Origin: Clostridia bacterium
GTDB lineage: Bacteria; Bacillota; Clostridia; Oscillospirales; SIG627
Reading direction: 5' to 3'
Length of the DNA: 64,000 nucleotides
Assembly: GCA_017507325.1 (NCBI GenBank)
Contig: JAFWBD010000030.1
Location: 1 to 64,000 of the forward strand
The notes beneath the pieces were generated by a model. That model saw only the letters and a program-made list of their open reading frames with translations. It did not search any database and was not told the DNA's origin. Shown here in pieces: positions 34,603 through 43,093 of the stretch (position 1 is its first letter; each line of letters opens with the position of its first letter). The translations under genes and the position numbers were made by a program.

Positions 34603-35268
34603 TTATCGGGGCAAACGAACGGGAGAAAAGGCCATCATATCGTTGTAATAGGCCATATAGGGCGGCGTGGTCTCAAAGGGAGGCTGCGTTTTCAGATAGG
34701 CGTTGAATTCCTCCAAAAGCCTCTGCAAGCGGACCTCGTCCTCTCCCTCGGGGACGATGCGGGTATAGCCCAGGGAAATGTGAAAATGATAGGAATCGTG
34801 TCCGGGGAGGCGCAAACCGATGGCATCGGCCACGGCATCGCGGAAATCCAGCAGGATTTTTTCCTGCTTTTCATCCGCAGGCAAAAGGCGGGCAACCATA
34901 CAGGACTTTCCGCATTTTACACAGTCAAAGCGCATACGGATCCTTCCGGGCATAGCGGCAGAGGCCACGGCGGCGGAAATATAATCATCCACCTCATCCA
35001 TGGGAAGATCCTTGGGAAGACGGGCGGGCCAGAACTCATCGCTGCGGACCTGATCGTTCAGGCCGCGGATCACGGTCATATGATAGCTGTCCTCGGGAAG
35101 CAGGATCAAATGGGAATCCAACCCCTCCTCCAGCACACGCTTTCTTAAATGAAGCATCACCTCGTAGGCGGCGGATTCGGGGGTAACGTCTGCCACCACG
35201 GTATTTCCCGGATAGCGTCGAACGGAGCCGTCCTCATAAAATTTTCTGCCGATGTCTTTTCCGTACAT
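34603..35268 (-). CDS. 2H-superfamily phosphoesterase (DUF1868-like)
   Basis: 221 aa. The start at MYGKDIGRKFYEDG is chosen for its spacing from AAAGGAG. Two HxT/S motifs, YHMTVIRGL near residue 75 and YHFHISLGYT near 165, are the paired catalytic histidines of 2H phosphoesterases; the general look is that of DUF1868. Such enzymes act on 2',3'-cyclic or ADP-ribose-like phosphoesters. Last gene of the uxaC operon, 2 bp after the HAD gene. Confidence 0.75.
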   Translation of the reverse strand: MYGKDIGRKFYEDGSVRRYPGNTVVADVTPESAAYEVMLHLRKRVLEEGLDSHLILLPEDSYHMTVIRGLNDQVRSDEFWPARLPKDLPMDEVDDYISAAVASAAMPGRIRMRFDCVKCGKSCMVARLLPADEKQEKILLDFRDAVADAIGLRLPGHDSYHFHISLGYTRIVPEGEDEVRLQRLLEEFNAYLKTQPPFETTPPYMAYYNDMMAFSPVRLPR

Positions 35269-35270
35269 AT

Positions 35271-36128
35271 TCATTCTCCTTTCGCCCACCGGGGGTCGGT
35301 GGGAAGCAGGGTCTCAAAGCGAGCGATCTCCTCGGCTTCTCTTTCCCCTGCATATTTTCCCTGCAAAAACAGCTCGGCAGCTTCACCGAAGCGCCTCCAC
35401 GAGTCTGCCTCTCCGTCGGGACAAATGGGATAAAAGAGCACGCCGTTTGTATGAGCGGCCTCCCGATCCCCCGGCGCGTCGCCGATCATCAAAACGTGTC
35501 CCCGGGGATAGCGGTCCTTCAGAGAAGCAATGATCTCCTTTTTGGTTCCGCTTTCCTGCCCCTCCACCGAGGCGGTGAAGCGCAAAAGACCGTGCTCCTT
35601 CCATTCCCGCTCCAGCGCCTCGTAGGGCGTTGCGGATACCACGACGATATCGGCCACGGAGCTGAGCGCTTCCAGGCATTCTCTCACGTAAGGGAAGGGG
35701 GGGACGCCGAACACCAATTCGGCTATGCGGGCATTGACGTCCGCAGACCACGCAAGGATCCCCTCGAATTCCTCTGCACATTCGGGATGCACCCTTCGGT
35801 ATTCCTCCAAGGCGGCGTTACTCAAGGCCCCGCCCTCGGACACGTAGCGCTCAAGATGCGGCAGGGCAGGCGGCGTAAAGCCCCGAAGCTGTACCTCCTT
35901 GCGGAGACGCAGTACCTCCAGTGCACGAAGCAGGGCGCGCAGGCGATGAATGCCGCGGGTTGCGGAATAAAGATTGGTAAAATCCCAGGCGTCTCTGGCG
36001 TATTTGGAAACGGCCTGCAAACGGAAATGTCGGATAAAAGAGGGACAAAAGCATTCCTTGTGCTTAACCTCCATGGTATCGAAAACACAGCCGTCCGAAT
36101 CGATACAAATCAAAAAATCCTTTTTCAT
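35271..36128 (-). CDS. HAD-superfamily hydrolase (phosphatase-like)
   Basis: 285 aa. HAD motif I is LICIDSDGCVFDT (DxD), motif II VVVSAT, a conserved Lys in GTKKEIIASL, and motif IV MIGDAPGDREAA. A large helical cap occupies about residues 25-140. Probably a phosphatase for a small phosphorylated metabolite. It lies between a Cof-type HAD gene (8 bp away) and the 2H phosphoesterase gene, all apparently co-transcribed with uxaC. Confidence 0.85.
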   Translation of the reverse strand: MKKDFLICIDSDGCVFDTMEVKHKECFCPSFIRHFRLQAVSKYARDAWDFTNLYSATRGIHRLRALLRALEVLRLRKEVQLRGFTPPALPHLERYVSEGGALSNAALEEYRRVHPECAEEFEGILAWSADVNARIAELVFGVPPFPYVRECLEALSSVADIVVVSATPYEALEREWKEHGLLRFTASVEGQESGTKKEIIASLKDRYPRGHVLMIGDAPGDREAAHTNGVLFYPICPDGEADSWRRFGEAAELFLQGKYAGEREAEEIARFETLLPTDPRWAKGE

Positions 36129-36136
36129 ATTTCCCC

Positions 36137-36967
36137 CTACAGCACGTATTTTTCAAAAGCATCTGCCAAGCCGTCTTCGGTGTTAAAGGCGGTAACATCA
36201 TCGGCAAGCTCACGGATCTCAGCGGGGGCATTTCCCATGGCCACGCCGATGCCGCAAGCCTTTAAAATGCCGAGATCGCTGCTGCTGTCCCCAATGGCAA
36301 GGGTTTCCTCGTACGAAATCCCCGCGGCCTTCAAAACCGCATCGGTGGCCCGAAGCTTATCCAGCGTACAGTGGGAAAACTCCATATCCTTTCCTGCGCC
36401 GGGGCGAGTATGGCGGACAAAGCCCGTGGCGGTGACCGCCTCGTACAAGGGCTTCTGCAGATTCTCGGGGATGCCGTAAAGATTCATTTTCTCCACCTGC
36501 ACCCCGTGCTTTCGGATATATTCCGAGGGGCACTCCATGGAGGTGTAGCACTCATCTCGAACGTACCACACGTGGTGCAAGGGGACCTGCGTCTCCTTCA
36601 GGTGATCCGTTACCGCCTTTTCCAGATAAATGGTTCCGTTGGCGGCAATTTCATTGTACAGCCCCTTCCCTTCCAGAATTTCCATTAATCGGGCCGATTC
36701 CTCTGTGGGGATCAGATCCTCGTATAAGCTGACCTTTTTTTCCAAATCGATGGCGCGGGCTCCGTGACAGGTGACAAAATAGCGCAGACCCGTTTGGGTC
36801 AAAAGCTGGGGCGGAAGCATATCGTAGACCCGCCCCGTGCAGGGAATGACCGTGATCCCCTTTTCAATGGCCCGTTGAACGGCTCTCATATTGCGAACGG
36901 AAACCGCCACCTGGCTGTTTCCCAAAAGGGTTCCGTCCATATCCATCAAAACCGCTTTGATCTTCAT
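36137..36967 (-). CDS. Cof-type HAD-IIB sugar-phosphatase family protein
   Basis: 276 aa. MDMDGTLLG (motif I), IPCTGR (motif II), and AIGDSSSDLGILKACGIGVAMGNA (motifs III/IV and the family C-terminus). Cof-type enzymes dephosphorylate sugar phosphates. Its start codon overlaps the uxaC stop by 4 bp (ATGA), implying linked expression and perhaps removal of a phosphorylated dead-end product of the same pathway (inference). Confidence 0.9.
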   Translation of the reverse strand: MKIKAVLMDMDGTLLGNSQVAVSVRNMRAVQRAIEKGITVIPCTGRVYDMLPPQLLTQTGLRYFVTCHGARAIDLEKKVSLYEDLIPTEESARLMEILEGKGLYNEIAANGTIYLEKAVTDHLKETQVPLHHVWYVRDECYTSMECPSEYIRKHGVQVEKMNLYGIPENLQKPLYEAVTATGFVRHTRPGAGKDMEFSHCTLDKLRATDAVLKAAGISYEETLAIGDSSSDLGILKACGIGVAMGNAPAEIRELADDVTAFNTEDGLADAFEKYVL

Positions 36968-38379
36968 TTGATATCTCCGCCGTCTTCCAAGCCGAAATAG
37001 CGCGCGGCGTTACCGTAGCAAATATCCCGCACGATCTGCCCCAAGGCCTTTTCGTCATTGGGGTATTCTCCGTCCTCCACCCACTGTCCCAAAAGGTTGC
37101 AGAGGATTCTTCTGAAATATTCGTGACGGGTATAGGAAAGAAAGCTTCTGGAATCGGTGAGCATTCCCACGAAATTTCCCAGAACCGAAAGGTTGGCCAA
37201 GGATCTCAGCTGAGCCTCCATCCCCGATTTGGTATCGTTGAACCACCAGGCAGAGCCGTGCTGAACCTTACTCGGAACCCCGCCTCCCTGAAAAGAACCG
37301 ATCACCGTATCGATCAATTCATTGTCGTGGGGATTCAAAGAATAGATAATGGTTTTGGGAAGGGCATCCTTTTTCTCCAGTGCGTCCAAAAAGCTCACCA
37401 GAGCTCCTGCGCATTCCTTGGTGGAAATGCAATCGAAGCCCGTATCGGGGCCCAATTCTTCAAATTTCTTCGTGTTTCCGTTACGGCGCACCCCGTAATG
37501 CAACTGCATCACAAGGCCTCTCTTGGCATATTCCTCTCCGAGGAACAGCAAAACGGAGGTTTTATAGGCATCCGCCTCCTCCAGGGAAAGCGTCTCTCCC
37601 GCCATGGCACGGCGAAAGATCTCCTCGATCTTTTCCTCCGAAGCGGGGGCATATACCACGTAGTCCAAGCCGTGATCCGTGGCGCAACAGCCCAAGGAGC
37701 AAAACAGATCCAAACGGCGCGCCAAGGCCTTTTTCACGTCAGCGGCGCTTTCGATCTTCATCTCGGCGGCCGCCGCCAATTTCCCGATATATTCCGCAAA
37801 GCCCGCCTTTTCGATATTCACCGCCTTATCGGGACGGAAGGAGGGCTTCACCGCTACGTCAAAATCCTTTTCCTCCCGCAAAAGCCGATGCCACTCCAAG
37901 GAATCGATGGGGTCATCGGTGGTGCCAATCATTTTCACCCCGGAATTCTTGATGATGCTGCGGGCACTCATCTCCTCGGAGCGAAGACGCTCGTTGCAAA
38001 TGCGATAGACCTCCTCGGCGGTCTCTTCGTTCAGAACCCCGTCGTAGCCGAAATAGCGCTTCAGTTCCAAATGAGTCCAATGGTACATGGGGTTTCCGAT
38101 GGCACGGGGGAGCATCTTGGCAAATTCCAGGAATTTCTCGTAAGGATCGGCTTCTCCCGTAATCTTGTCTTCTGCCGTACCCATGGTGCGGATCAAGCGC
38201 CACTTATAATGATCGCCCCCCAGCCAGATCTCGGTGACGTTTTCAAAACGCTTATTCTCATAGATCTCCCGAGGATTCAAATGGCAATGATAATCTGCAA
38301 TGGGCATTCCCTCGGCGTAGCCGTGGTACAGTTTTTTTGCACTTTCTGTCTTGAGCAAAAAATCTTCCGTGATAAACAT
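36964..38379 (-). CDS. uxaC: Glucuronate isomerase (uronate isomerase)
   Basis: 471 aa, starting at MFITEDFLLKTESAKKLYHG after GGAG; the 19-residue upstream extension is rejected. IADYHCHLNPREIYENKRF carries the metal-binding HxH of the amidohydrolase-like UxaC family. DPIDSLEWH, the RPDKAVNIE strand and HGSAWWFNDTKSGMEAQL are also family features. It converts D-glucuronate to D-fructuronate (and galacturonate to tagaturonate). The other hexuronate genes (uxuA/uxuB, kdgK) are not in the window. First gene of a four-gene operon and divergent from an AraC regulator. Confidence 0.95.
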   Translation of the reverse strand: MFITEDFLLKTESAKKLYHGYAEGMPIADYHCHLNPREIYENKRFENVTEIWLGGDHYKWRLIRTMGTAEDKITGEADPYEKFLEFAKMLPRAIGNPMYHWTHLELKRYFGYDGVLNEETAEEVYRICNERLRSEEMSARSIIKNSGVKMIGTTDDPIDSLEWHRLLREEKDFDVAVKPSFRPDKAVNIEKAGFAEYIGKLAAAAEMKIESAADVKKALARRLDLFCSLGCCATDHGLDYVVYAPASEEKIEEIFRRAMAGETLSLEEADAYKTSVLLFLGEEYAKRGLVMQLHYGVRRNGNTKKFEELGPDTGFDCISTKECAGALVSFLDALEKKDALPKTIIYSLNPHDNELIDTVIGSFQGGGVPSKVQHGSAWWFNDTKSGMEAQLRSLANLSVLGNFVGMLTDSRSFLSYTRHEYFRRILCNLLGQWVEDGEYPNDEKALGQIVRDICYGNAARYFGLEDGGDIK

Positions 38380-38412
38380 TTCTTTTTTTCTCCGTTTCTT
38401 TCTCGTTTTTTC

Positions 38413-38441
38413 TTGCAAGATTGATGTAATTTTCATATAAT
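38413..38441 (+). promoter_or_regulatory. Promoter of the AraC-family gene
   Basis: -35 TTGCAA (38413-38418), 17-bp spacer, -10 TATAAT (38436-38441). The 100-bp divergent region must also hold the uxaC promoter, which I could not place. Confidence 0.7.
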
Positions 38442-38479
38442 ATTAAAGAAGAACCTTATATTTTGCAAAGGAGCCGAAT

Positions 38480-39262
38480 ATGCCAAGCGTTGAGATCGAT
38501 AAGAGGGTGTTTTCTCACGAATACACCATGAGCAACCTCCACTCCCATTCCTATTACGAATTTTATTTTCTCACCGAGGGAACCCGACAGTATTTTTTCA
38601 AAAACGCCATGTATCACATCAGCGCGCCTACCCTTATTCTCATTCCTCCGCACACCATGCACAAAACGGAGGGAGGCCCCTTCACCCGCTATACGCTGAT
38701 CGCCTATCCCTCTCAGCTCAACGGATTTCAGGCAAAAACCCTGGAAAAATACAAATTGCACCTGATCCGCCCCGGTGAAAAGGAAACCGAGGAGCTCATT
38801 CGGATTCTGGAGGAGGCCGGAAAAATTCAAAATGAAGCCGACAAATCCGATATCACCAACGCTCTTTTTTCCTATTTCGTGTATCAGGTCAGCAAATTGG
38901 ATCTGAAATACGAAGACCGTGCCGAAACCCGTACCAAAGCCATTCCCGCGGCGATCCTGAAGGTGTTTTCCTATCTGAATACCCACTATCGGGAAAATTT
39001 GACGCTGGATGAGCTTTCACAAAAATTTTTCATTTCCAAATCCACTCTGAATTACAATTTCAAGCGCCATCTTCTGTGCACGCCCATGGAGTATCTGACC
39101 AACGTTCGCTTGGCCAAGGCCAAGGAGCTTCTTTTGAACAGCAAAAAAAGCATTGCCGCTGTTGCCAAGGAATGCGGCTTTTCCTCTCCCAATTATTTCG
39201 GTCTGGTCTTCAAGCGGAAGGAGCATGTTTCCCCCGCTCTTTACCGCAAAATCGAATCGTAG
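38480..39262 (+). CDS. AraC-family transcriptional regulator
   Basis: 260 aa. An N-terminal cupin (HSHSYYEFYFLTEGTRQYFF; APTLILIPPHTMHKT) for ligand binding and a C-terminal double helix-turn-helix (LTLDELSQKFFISKSTLNYNF; IAAVAKECGFSSPNYFGLVFKRKE). Divergent from uxaC with 100 bp between starts, so it probably activates the uxaC operon in response to a uronate or related sugar (inference). AAAGGAG precedes the ATG. Confidence 0.88.
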   Translation: MPSVEIDKRVFSHEYTMSNLHSHSYYEFYFLTEGTRQYFFKNAMYHISAPTLILIPPHTMHKTEGGPFTRYTLIAYPSQLNGFQAKTLEKYKLHLIRPGEKETEELIRILEEAGKIQNEADKSDITNALFSYFVYQVSKLDLKYEDRAETRTKAIPAAILKVFSYLNTHYRENLTLDELSQKFFISKSTLNYNFKRHLLCTPMEYLTNVRLAKAKELLLNSKKSIAAVAKECGFSSPNYFGLVFKRKEHVSPALYRKIES

Positions 39263-39380
39263 CGGATCCCTCTCGGAAAACAGCTCTATTGTACCACAAA
39301 GTTTTACGTTTTGATATACATAATATTTTAAATTCTGATAGAATTACATAAATATTTCAAGTTTTATCTTCGCAAAAAAA

Positions 39381-39430
39381 CAAGCACGGTGAAAAAATTC
39401 CGTACGGAAGCCTTCATCGTGCTTGATTTC
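39381..39430. terminator. Terminator of lipoprotein gene 1 (duplicated element, copy 1)
   Basis: CAAGCACG (39381-39388) pairs with CGTGCTTG (39418-39425), with an inner TTCCGTACGGAA. The same element is repeated nearly exactly at 40908-40952. Confidence 0.8.
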
Positions 39431-39446
39431 TTTTTCATTCGTTCTC

Positions 39447-40760
39447 TCAGTTACTGACAAAGGGAACCGAATATGCCAAGACCTTTTCCCCGTTGCCCAA
39501 TTGACAGTAAATCTCGAGGGTATACCCGGGCTCCTCGTACTGACGAAGCAAGCTGTAAGTGGGAAGCACCTTCGACATAGCCGCGGAGCGCTTATAGTGC
39601 CATTCCTGCATCCAGATGTGATTCAATTTTACGTTGCCCTCGGCATCCTTTACCACAGTGTAAACGTCCGACATGGAATAATTGGCCGTCAGGACCTGCG
39701 AGCTGATCTGAAAATAATTGTAGGTTGCGGGCGGATTCGACATGGTGACTACAGCGGGCTCCACCGGATCGGTTCCAAGAAATTCGGCAAAGGTAAAGGG
39801 GATGTAATTGGTATTACGCAATTCTTCAAAGGTATATACCACGTCTACCCCACCCTGAACGATATAGGGAAGGCCATCCTGCTCCCATTTATGGTATTCG
39901 GCATCGGTATACATAACCTGCTCCAAGCAGGTCAGCGTGCTCAATTTGGGATCGATGCTGCCGTCCTCCCGACGAACCACGTTGGCATTCTCTGCGGCCA
40001 TCCGCACGTGTCCTTTGTTAACAATGCCATCCGCCTTTTTGATCAGGGCGTAGCACTCGTACATCGCGCGAGCCGTATGATTTTTGATGATATCATCCGT
40101 GTCGGGGTCACCGTTCTGCCCGAAGGCGGTGATGGTATCGCTGTAATAATAATTACCCACGCGGAGAAAGCCGTTGGCCTGCGTACAATTCTGGGTCCAT
40201 TTTCCACCGGGATTGGAATTGACCACGCGGCTCCAAGCCCAAAGAGCACTGCCCGAGCAGGCATTGCCGAAATAATGGTTGTCCTTCACCAAATCCTTCA
40301 GATGCAGAACGCCGTATTCGGCATCGTAGAAATGGAGCAATCTGTAAATATTGCCGGAGGAGGTGTTGATATAAGGGATGCCTCCCTGCAGTTTTCCTTC
40401 CTCAAAGGTCATGGTCACGTCTTTCGAGCTGGTCACGTAGCTGTAATCCTGATCGGGCAACCATTTAAAGCTCAGCTGCAAACGGAAGAAATCCGTGCAG
40501 ATGGTTCGAAGCTGTTCCTCGGTCATCGAGGAATTGGCAATGGGAATGGCCGCCAGCAGTTCGGGGAGCTTTGCTCCCGTAATGGGATCGTAACCGACGT
40601 ATTTTTCTTCTTCCTCAGTGGACTCGGGAGCGTTTTCGGTCTGAGATTCTCCCGTATTTTCCGAGGTTTGGGTCCCGGTAGCCGAAGGCTCGGCGGGGGT
40701 GCATGAAACCGTCGTCAAAACGGCAAAAACAGCCATCAGCAAGGCAAGGATTCGTTTCAT
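39447..40760 (-). CDS. Lipoprotein, possible NlpC/P60-like cysteine hydrolase (paralogue 1)
   Basis: 437 aa, start at MKRILALLMAVFAVL after AAAGGAG; lipobox TVSC (Cys20) and a Ser/Thr/Glu-rich linker to residue 50. The middle has Cys168 in FGNACSGSALWAWSRV and His251 in VNKGHVRMAAENANVV. A CSG...W motif followed ~80 residues later by GHV is the spacing and order of Cys and His in NlpC/P60-type peptidoglycan hydrolases, but overall similarity is low, so this is an inference. The C-terminal part is beta-rich. It is one of a tandem pair with separate promoters and duplicated terminators. Confidence 0.75.
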   Translation of the reverse strand: MKRILALLMAVFAVLTTVSCTPAEPSATGTQTSENTGESQTENAPESTEEEEKYVGYDPITGAKLPELLAAIPIANSSMTEEQLRTICTDFFRLQLSFKWLPDQDYSYVTSSKDVTMTFEEGKLQGGIPYINTSSGNIYRLLHFYDAEYGVLHLKDLVKDNHYFGNACSGSALWAWSRVVNSNPGGKWTQNCTQANGFLRVGNYYYSDTITAFGQNGDPDTDDIIKNHTARAMYECYALIKKADGIVNKGHVRMAAENANVVRREDGSIDPKLSTLTCLEQVMYTDAEYHKWEQDGLPYIVQGGVDVVYTFEELRNTNYIPFTFAEFLGTDPVEPAVVTMSNPPATYNYFQISSQVLTANYSMSDVYTVVKDAEGNVKLNHIWMQEWHYKRSAAMSKVLPTYSLLRQYEEPGYTLEIYCQLGNGEKVLAYSVPFVSN

Positions 40761-40800
40761 ATTGTCTCCTTTCATTTCCAGTTAATACTGAATTTTGTCC

Positions 40801-40828
40801 ATTATATCACACTTTTTTTGATTTGAAA
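40801..40828 (-). promoter_or_regulatory. Promoter of lipoprotein gene 1
   Basis: Minus-strand -35 TTTCAA (40823-40828), 16-bp spacer, -10 TATAAT (40801-40806). The paralogue has an equivalent box at 42337-42342. Confidence 0.6.
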
Positions 40829-40907
40829 ACAGTAAATTTGCATTTTTCTTGCCAAAGCATAGAAAAATCGTCCCCCGTCAGACTTTTCTTTTGACCTTGC
40901 ACAAAAA

Positions 40908-40957
40908 CAAGCACGGTGAAAAAAATTCCGTACGGAAGCCTTCATCGTGCTTGATTT
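40908..40957. terminator. Terminator of lipoprotein gene 2 (duplicated element, copy 2)
   Basis: CAAGCACG (40908-40915) pairs with CGTGCTTG (40945-40952), with the same inner TTCCGTACGGAA as copy 1. The duplication unit therefore included the terminator. Confidence 0.8.
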
Positions 40958-40974
40958 CTTTTCAATTCGATCTC

Positions 40975-42297
40975 TCAGCGACCGACAATGGGAGCGGTAT
41001 ACACCAAAATTCTCTCGCCGTTCCCCAATTGACAGTACACTTCAAAGGTATGTCCTCCCGCCTCCTCGTACTGGCGCAACACACCGTATGTGGGAAGCAC
41101 GCCCGATTTTGACATTTCCACAGAGCGAACGTAGTGATTTCTCGCCATCCACATATGGTTCAATTTCACGTTACCCTCGGCATCCTTCACCACGCAGTAG
41201 ATATCGGAAATGGGATAATTGGCCTCCACGATCTGGGTGGAAACGTGAAAGTAATTGAATTCGGCGGGCGGATTCTGCATGGTAGCGGTGCCGGGCTCCA
41301 CCGGATCGGTTCCGAGAAATTCGGCAAAGGTGAAGGGAATGTAATTGGTGTTACGCAATTCTGCAAAGGTATAAACCACGTCCACACCGCCCTGAATGAT
41401 ATAGGGAAGGCCGTCCTGATCCTTTTTGTGGTGCTCTGCGGTGGTATACAGAACCTGATCCAAGCAGGTCAGCGTGCTCAATTGGGGATCGATGCTGCCA
41501 TCCTCCCGACGAACCACGTTGGCATTTTCGGCGGCCATCCGCACGTGCCCCGTGCTGACGATGCCGTCCGCCTTCTTTACGAGGGCATAGCACTCATACA
41601 TGGTCTGAGCGGTATGATTTCGCATAATGTCATCCACGTCAATGGCACCGTTTTGTCCGAAGTTGGTGATGGTATCGCTGTAGGTATAATTTCCCAAGCG
41701 GAGAAAACCGTTGACGTGGGTCATGCTATGCGTCCAGTTTCCCTTGGGAACGGTGTTGATCACGCGGCTCCAAGCCCAAAGAGCACTGCCCGAGCAGGCA
41801 TTGCCGAAATAGAGATTGTTGCGCGTCAATTCCTTAAGGCGCAAAACGCCGTGCTCGGCATCATAAAAATGAAGAATTCGGTACAGGTTGCCGGAGGCGG
41901 TGTTGATATAGGGGATGCCGCCCTGCAGCTTTCCCTCCTCATAGGTAATACGCTCGTTTTTCGAGCTGGTCACGTAAGTGTAATCCTGATCGGGCAGCCA
42001 TTTGAAGCTCAGCTGCAAACGGAAGAAATCCACGCAGATGTTGCGAAGCTCTTCCTCGCTCATGGAGGAATTGGCGATGGGAATGGCCGCCAGCAGTTCG
42101 GGGAGCTTTGCTCCGACAATGGGATCGTAACCGACGTATTTTTCATCGTCCGAGGTGGATACGGGTGCTTCTTCGCTTGAAACCTCTTCCGAAGTCTCCT
42201 CTGTTTGGGTCCGGGTGGCCGAAGAGTCGGCAGGGGTACAGGAAACCGTGGTCAAAACGGCAAAAACAGCCATCAGCAAGGCAAGGATTCGTTTCAT
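40975..42297 (-). CDS. Lipoprotein, possible NlpC/P60-like cysteine hydrolase (paralogue 2)
   Basis: 440 aa, start at MKRILALLMAVFAVL. The signal peptide is identical to that of its neighbour, with lipobox TVSC and most of the core shared (GNACSGSALWAWSRV; GHVRMAAENANVVRREDG). The linker after the lipobox and the C-terminus differ most (VTSSKNERITYEEGKLQG against VTSSKDVTMTFEEGKLQG). The putative catalytic Cys and His are kept in both copies, which argues for function. Its own promoter has TATAAT at 42337-42342. Confidence 0.75.
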   Translation of the reverse strand: MKRILALLMAVFAVLTTVSCTPADSSATRTQTEETSEEVSSEEAPVSTSDDEKYVGYDPIVGAKLPELLAAIPIANSSMSEEELRNICVDFFRLQLSFKWLPDQDYTYVTSSKNERITYEEGKLQGGIPYINTASGNLYRILHFYDAEHGVLRLKELTRNNLYFGNACSGSALWAWSRVINTVPKGNWTHSMTHVNGFLRLGNYTYSDTITNFGQNGAIDVDDIMRNHTAQTMYECYALVKKADGIVSTGHVRMAAENANVVRREDGSIDPQLSTLTCLDQVLYTTAEHHKKDQDGLPYIIQGGVDVVYTFAELRNTNYIPFTFAEFLGTDPVEPGTATMQNPPAEFNYFHVSTQIVEANYPISDIYCVVKDAEGNVKLNHMWMARNHYVRSVEMSKSGVLPTYGVLRQYEEAGGHTFEVYCQLGNGERILVYTAPIVGR

Positions 42298-42423
42298 ATT
42301 GTCTCCTTTCGGTTCGATTGATACTGTATTTTTTTCATTATACCATATCATTTTCGATTTGGAAACAGTAAAATTGCTTTTTTCATTTTTTGTCCACAGC
42401 ACCCCAAAATCGGCTTTTCGCCT

Positions 42424-43080
42424 TTAATCCCTCGCCTCGATTCTTCCGTCGGACATATGATATCGCACGTCGGCTTCTCCCGCAATCTCCTCGGAATGGG
42501 TCACCACCACCACGCATTTTCCCTTTTCATGGGCCAAGCGCTTTAGGATGGCAATGATATTTCGGCTGTTTTCATTGTCCAAATTCCCCGTGGGCTCATC
42601 TGCCAAAAGGATGGGGGCATCGGCGGCAATGGCGCGGGCGATGGCAACTCTTTGCTGTTCCCCGCCCGAAAGCTGGGTGGAGCGTTTTTTTCCGTGAAAG
42701 GAAGTGAGCCCCACCGCCCGAAGAAGAGCGTTCACGTCGGGTTTTTCCTTCTTTTTTCCGATTTCATAGGAAAGAAGAATGTTTTCCGCCGCGGTCAATT
42801 GGGGCAACAAATAATAGGCTTGAAAGATCATCCCCACCTGTTCTCTGCGGAATCTGTCCTGATCTGTCTTTGCCAGATCCACACCGTTCACGAACACCGT
42901 CCCGCTCGTTGGCGTATCCAAGCCCGCCATCAAGGAAAGAAGAGTTGTTTTCCCCGAGCCGGAGCGACCGGTGATGGCATAGAGCTTCCCCCCCTCCAGC
43001 TTCAGATCCACACCGCGCAGGGCGTGAACGATCCCCGCTTTGGTAGGATAATCGTAAGTTACATTTGAAACTTCAATCAT
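42424..43080 (-). CDS. ABC transporter ATPase (MacB/LolD type)
   Basis: 218 aa, start at MIEVSNVTYDYPTKAG after AGGAG. Walker A GRSGSGKTT, Q-loop MIFQAYYLLP, signature QLSGGEQQRVAIARA and Walker B ILLADEPTGNLD, all of the type that pairs with FtsX-like permeases. Last gene of the BlaI-BlaR1 operon, 13 bp after the second permease. These complexes usually move lipoproteins, peptides or toxic peptides through mechanical transmission rather than direct transport. No terminator was clearly seen before the next minus-strand gene. Confidence 0.92.
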   Translation of the reverse strand: MIEVSNVTYDYPTKAGIVHALRGVDLKLEGGKLYAITGRSGSGKTTLLSLMAGLDTPTSGTVFVNGVDLAKTDQDRFRREQVGMIFQAYYLLPQLTAAENILLSYEIGKKKEKPDVNALLRAVGLTSFHGKKRSTQLSGGEQQRVAIARAIAADAPILLADEPTGNLDNENSRNIIAILKRLAHEKGKCVVVVTHSEEIAGEADVRYHMSDGRIEARD

Positions 43081-43093
43081 CGTTTTTCTCCTG

